Of a DNA stretch of 8,440 nt, positions 6,244 through 8,440 are shown piece by piece. The stretch is from Acidobacteriota bacterium (GTDB taxonomy: Bacteria; Acidobacteriota; Vicinamibacteria; Vicinamibacterales; Vicinamibacteraceae): assembly GCA_013695405.1 (NCBI GenBank), contig JACDAO010000788.1, positions 1-8,440 of the forward strand. Reading direction: 5' to 3'. The notes beneath the pieces were generated by a model. It was not told the DNA's origin, searched no databases, and saw only the letters and a list, made by a program, of their open reading frames with translations. Numbering within the stretch: the first letter of the stretch is position 1; every line of letters starts with the position of its first letter. The translations under genes and the position numbers were made by a program.

Positions 6244-6252
6244 GTGCCGAGC

Positions 6253-7899
6253 ATGAATCGCCGAGCCTGGCTCCGGACGCTGGCCGCCGCCGGGGCGACC
6301 CACGCGGCCTCTGTCTTGCCGGGTGTCGCCTCGCCCCTGGTTTCACACACGGGATTGGCAGCGGTCGGCACCGCAGGCTGGCTGGGTGAAGCGTTGCCGG
6401 CGCTGCCGGTCGAGCCGCGACGCCTGCGGGCGTACGACCTGCGGGTGCAGGCGGCCTACACCGCCGCGCGGGCCGGGGCGCCCGCCCACCTGGCGAATGC
6501 CGACGAGGCCAGGCTGCCGGCCTTCCTCGGCATGTTCAGCAAGGGGCTACCGCACGATCACTTCGGGTTCGTCGAGCCCGAGGCGTACCGGATGCTGGCG
6601 CGCGCCGCCGCCTCGGGGCAGGGCACGCAGTTCGAAGCGGTGCCGATGGGTGGCTCACGCCGGCTGGTGTCGCCACAGGCCGCGTTTGCCTTCGCGCTCG
6701 ACGGGCTCGATGCGGCGATGGTCGACGTGGCGGCGCCCCCGTCGATTGACAGCCCGGTCTTCGCCGCCGAGGCGGTCGAACTGTACTGGATGGCACTGCT
6801 GCGCGATTTGCCGTTCGCGCGCTATCAGGACGACGCGCGGGCCGCCGGTTCGGCACGCGAGCTCACGAAGGTGTCGGGTCGTGCGGTGACCCCGGCCACC
6901 TTGTTCACGCGCCAGGCGACGCCCTCGTCGTCCATCGGCTTCGTCCAGCCGCCGGGCGGGTTCGTCTCGCAGTTCCTGCTGCGGCCGGTGCCGATGGGCG
7001 CGCAGGCCATGTCGGCACGGATTGGCGCACAGACGTCGGGTGAGCAGTTCCTCACCAGATGGGACGGCTGGCTGGCGTCGCAGAACGGCGCGCTGCCGGC
7101 GGTCGACGTCTCGTACGACGGTCGGCGCTTCATCAGTACCGGACGCGACCTGGCGACCTGGGTCCGCACGGACTACCCGGGCCAGGCCGGCGTGCAAGCG
7201 GCGTTGATCCTCGAGTCACTGCGTGCGCCGGTGAGCGAGCGCCATCCGTACGTGCAGTCGCGCAACCAGGCCGGATACGTCACCTTCGGGTTGCCGTTCG
7301 TGGTCGACCTTGCCTCGCGCGTCGCGATGCACGCGCTGCGGGCGGCGTGGTTCCAGAAATGGGTGCTGCACCGCCGTTTACGTCCCGAAGAGCTCGGCGG
7401 CCACCTCGAGGCCGCGGCCTCGGGGGCGCCGGTGGTGGTCTGGCCGGACCAGCGGCTGATGCAGTCGGAGGCGCTCGGGCAGGTGCGGCAGCGGACCGGC
7501 ACCCTGCTGCTGCCGATGGCGTGGCCCGAAGGCGCGCCGTTGCATCCGTCGTATCCGGCGGCGCACGCAGCCACCGCCGGGGCGATGGTCACCGTGCTCA
7601 AGGCCTATTACGACCACGCCTGGGTGCTGCCGGATCCGGTCGAGCCCACCGCCGACGGTCGCGAGGTGCAATCGCTGCAGGCGTCGCTGACGGTGGGCGA
7701 CGAACTGGACAAGCTGGCGTGGAACGTCGCGGTCGGTCGCGCCTTCGCCGGCGTGCAGTGGCGCAGTGACGCCGAGGCCGGACTTCGGCTTGGCGAGACC
7801 GTGGCGCTCGCCTTGCTCCGGGAGCTCGCCGAGTTCCTGCCCGAGCGCACCGCAGCGTTCGAAGTGCGTCAGTTCGATGGCCAGATCGTCAGTGTCTAG
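6253..7899 (+). CDS. Tat-exported vanadium-dependent haloperoxidase/PAP2-family protein with altered active site
   Basis: This 548-residue protein belongs to the vanadium-dependent haloperoxidase branch of the PAP2 superfamily, whose members oxidise halides with hydrogen peroxide at a vanadate centre. The N-terminus (MNRRAWLRTLAAAG) is a Tat-like signal. Family landmarks follow: FSKGLPHDHFGFVEPEAY (95-112), VELYWMALLRDLPF (175-188), FLLRPVPMGA (241-250), FQKWVLHRRLRPEELGG (367-383), LHPSYPAAHAATAGA (430-444) and GRAFAGVQWRSDAEAGLRLGE (495-515). Compared with fungal and algal enzymes, Lys369, Arg377, the acid-base His438 and Arg496 are kept. The axial vanadate-binding histidine (His496 of the Curvularia enzyme) is Gln502, and the Ser-Gly before the acid-base histidine is Ala436-Ala437. 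Haloperoxidase activity is therefore doubtful; it may be inactive, bind vanadate or phosphate weakly, or do other chemistry. The frame is complete. The start is the ATG directly before the Tat motif; the open frame extends upstream only inside the preceding gene. Confidence 0.87.
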   Translation: MNRRAWLRTLAAAGATHAASVLPGVASPLVSHTGLAAVGTAGWLGEALPALPVEPRRLRAYDLRVQAAYTAARAGAPAHLANADEARLPAFLGMFSKGLPHDHFGFVEPEAYRMLARAAASGQGTQFEAVPMGGSRRLVSPQAAFAFALDGLDAAMVDVAAPPSIDSPVFAAEAVELYWMALLRDLPFARYQDDARAAGSARELTKVSGRAVTPATLFTRQATPSSSIGFVQPPGGFVSQFLLRPVPMGAQAMSARIGAQTSGEQFLTRWDGWLASQNGALPAVDVSYDGRRFISTGRDLATWVRTDYPGQAGVQAALILESLRAPVSERHPYVQSRNQAGYVTFGLPFVVDLASRVAMHALRAAWFQKWVLHRRLRPEELGGHLEAAASGAPVVVWPDQRLMQSEALGQVRQRTGTLLLPMAWPEGAPLHPSYPAAHAATAGAMVTVLKAYYDHAWVLPDPVEPTADGREVQSLQASLTVGDELDKLAWNVAVGRAFAGVQWRSDAEAGLRLGETVALALLRELAEFLPERTAAFEVRQFDGQIVSV

Positions 7900-7902
7900 C
7901 CT

Positions 7903-7937
7903 GGGGCTGGGGGCTCGGGCTGGGATACGGGCGGGGG
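7903..7937 (+). other. potential G-quadruplex between convergent genes
   Basis: Six G-tracts on the plus strand (7903-7906, 7909-7913, 7917-7919, 7922-7924, 7929-7931, 7933-7937) are separated by loops of 2, 3, 2, 4 and 1 bases. This satisfies the usual four-tract quadruplex pattern with spare tracts. It starts three bases after the stop of the haloperoxidase-like gene, so it would be in the 3' untranslated part of that mRNA. It also looks like a degenerate CTGGGG simple repeat. Confidence 0.65.
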
Positions 7938-7948
7938 CTCGCCTCCGC
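7931..7948 (+). terminator. possible stem-loop at the convergent gene ends
   Basis: GCGGGGG (7931-7937) can pair with CCTCCGC (7942-7948) around a CTCG loop, with one G-U wobble. It lies between the ends of two convergent genes, where a terminator is expected. There is no T-tract on either side, so it is not a standard intrinsic terminator, and it competes with the overlapping quadruplex tracts. Confidence 0.3.
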
Positions 7949-7955
7949 TCGGCGA

Positions 7956-8440
7956 TCAGTCGAAGAAATAATGCGCCAGTGCGGCGACGCGGGCGCTACC
8001 GAACTCTGGTCCGCGCAACACACCGACCTCGAAGTCGTTGCCCGCTGCCACGCTCAGCTCGGCGCTGACCTTGAGCCGCGGCAGCGCCCGAAAGCCGAAC
8101 TCGACGCCGCCGACGCCGGCTGGCCTGACGTCCGAGTCGTTGAAGTCGCCGATGTCGGTGCGGATGATCCGCAGGCCGGCGCCGGCGTACGGACGCACGT
8201 TAACCGAGCCATCCCCGAAATCACCGAACGCGAAGATGACGGTCGGTTCGAAGCGCAGGTACGCGACATCGTCATTGCCGAAGTCGTCTCCCGAGAAGCC
8301 GAGGTGCGCCTGCACCCCGAAGCGGTCGTTGATCCAGTAGCGAAAGCTCGGCCCGATCTCGAATTCCGACAGGCCCACCACCGCACCCAAGCCCACACTG
8401 CCGAGGCTCGGCCCCGCCGAAGCGCGGCCCCGTCGTGACT
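7956..8440 (-). CDS. outer-membrane beta-barrel protein, 3' part (start outside window)
   Basis: The last 160 codons of a leftward gene are present, and the frame stays open to the right edge. A GTG at 8394-8396 begins no signal peptide, and barrel-like sequence continues before it (GPSLGSVGLGAVVG), so the real start lies beyond the window. The protein shows alternating hydrophobic strands with aromatic belts, Gly-rich turns and Asp-rich loops: FEIGPSFRYWINDRFGVQAH, VNVRPYAGAGLRII, VEFGFRALPRLKVSAELSV and a final RVAALAHYFFD. This is typical of eight-stranded porin-like barrels of the OmpA/opacity type, which close with an aromatic-rich C-terminal strand. The barrel would sit in the outer membrane; a specific function cannot be assigned. 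Its end faces the haloperoxidase-like gene across a 56-bp G-rich spacer. Confidence 0.8.
   Translation of the reverse strand, partial: SRRGRASAGPSLGSVGLGAVVGLSEFEIGPSFRYWINDRFGVQAHLGFSGDDFGNDDVAYLRFEPTVIFAFGDFGDGSVNVRPYAGAGLRIIRTDIGDFNDSDVRPAGVGGVEFGFRALPRLKVSAELSVAAGNDFEVGVLRGPEFGSARVAALAHYFFD

Noticed and set aside
5827..6252. In-frame upstream extension of the haloperoxidase-like protein
   Set aside because: It overlaps the membrane-protein gene in another frame and reads as Arg/Ala-rich shadow sequence. The ATG at 6253 directly precedes a Tat signal.
7971..8438. 155-codon plus-strand frame at the right end
   Set aside because: It is the complement of the beta-barrel gene; the minus strand shows alternating strands and an aromatic C-terminal strand, while this frame has none.

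Overview
This is a GC-rich, densely coded bacterial window with eight protein genes: six complete and two cut by the window edges. The very high GC, the twin-arginine (Tat) exported enzymes, the Bacillus-like (alpha-type) glutamine synthetase, and the particular polytopic GT-C-like and vanadium-haloperoxidase-like families all suggest an Acidobacteriota genome of the Vicinamibacteria (Luteitalea-like) kind. That placement rests on recognition of the families, not on a phylogenetic marker. I saw no tRNA, rRNA, CRISPR array, insertion sequence or prophage.

Left part (1-1714): the tail of a GAF-like protein runs rightward and overlaps by 32 bp the end of a leftward two-gene unit. That unit encodes an exported protein with two PDZ domains and no protease domain, followed by a small secreted protein of unknown function. 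A 142-bp divergent region separates it from glnA. It holds an inverted repeat, ribosome-binding sites for both genes and candidate promoter elements for glnA.

Middle (1715-4541): alpha-type glutamine synthetase starts at a TTG codon. A single-domain response regulator begins three bases after its stop. Tail-to-tail with it, across a 28-bp gap containing an AT-rich 8-bp tandem repeat, is a Tat-exported LD-carboxypeptidase (peptidase S66) that probably trims peptidoglycan peptides outside the cytoplasm.

Right part (4571-8440): a polytopic membrane protein resembling GT-C glycosyltransferases is followed 23 bp later by a Tat-exported member of the vanadium-dependent haloperoxidase/PAP2 family. 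The fold-defining motifs are intact, but the position of the axial vanadate-binding histidine is glutamine. A G-rich convergent spacer with quadruplex potential and a hairpin separates this gene from the 3' part of a leftward outer-membrane beta-barrel gene that leaves the window.

No multigene defence system or other clearly new system is visible; most of the window is core metabolism and envelope genes. The points most worth following are the altered active site of the haloperoxidase-like protein, the receiver-only regulator attached to glnA, the repeated TACACT/TACTAT boxes placed directly before start codons that lack Shine-Dalgarno sequences, and the quadruplex-prone intergenic spacer.
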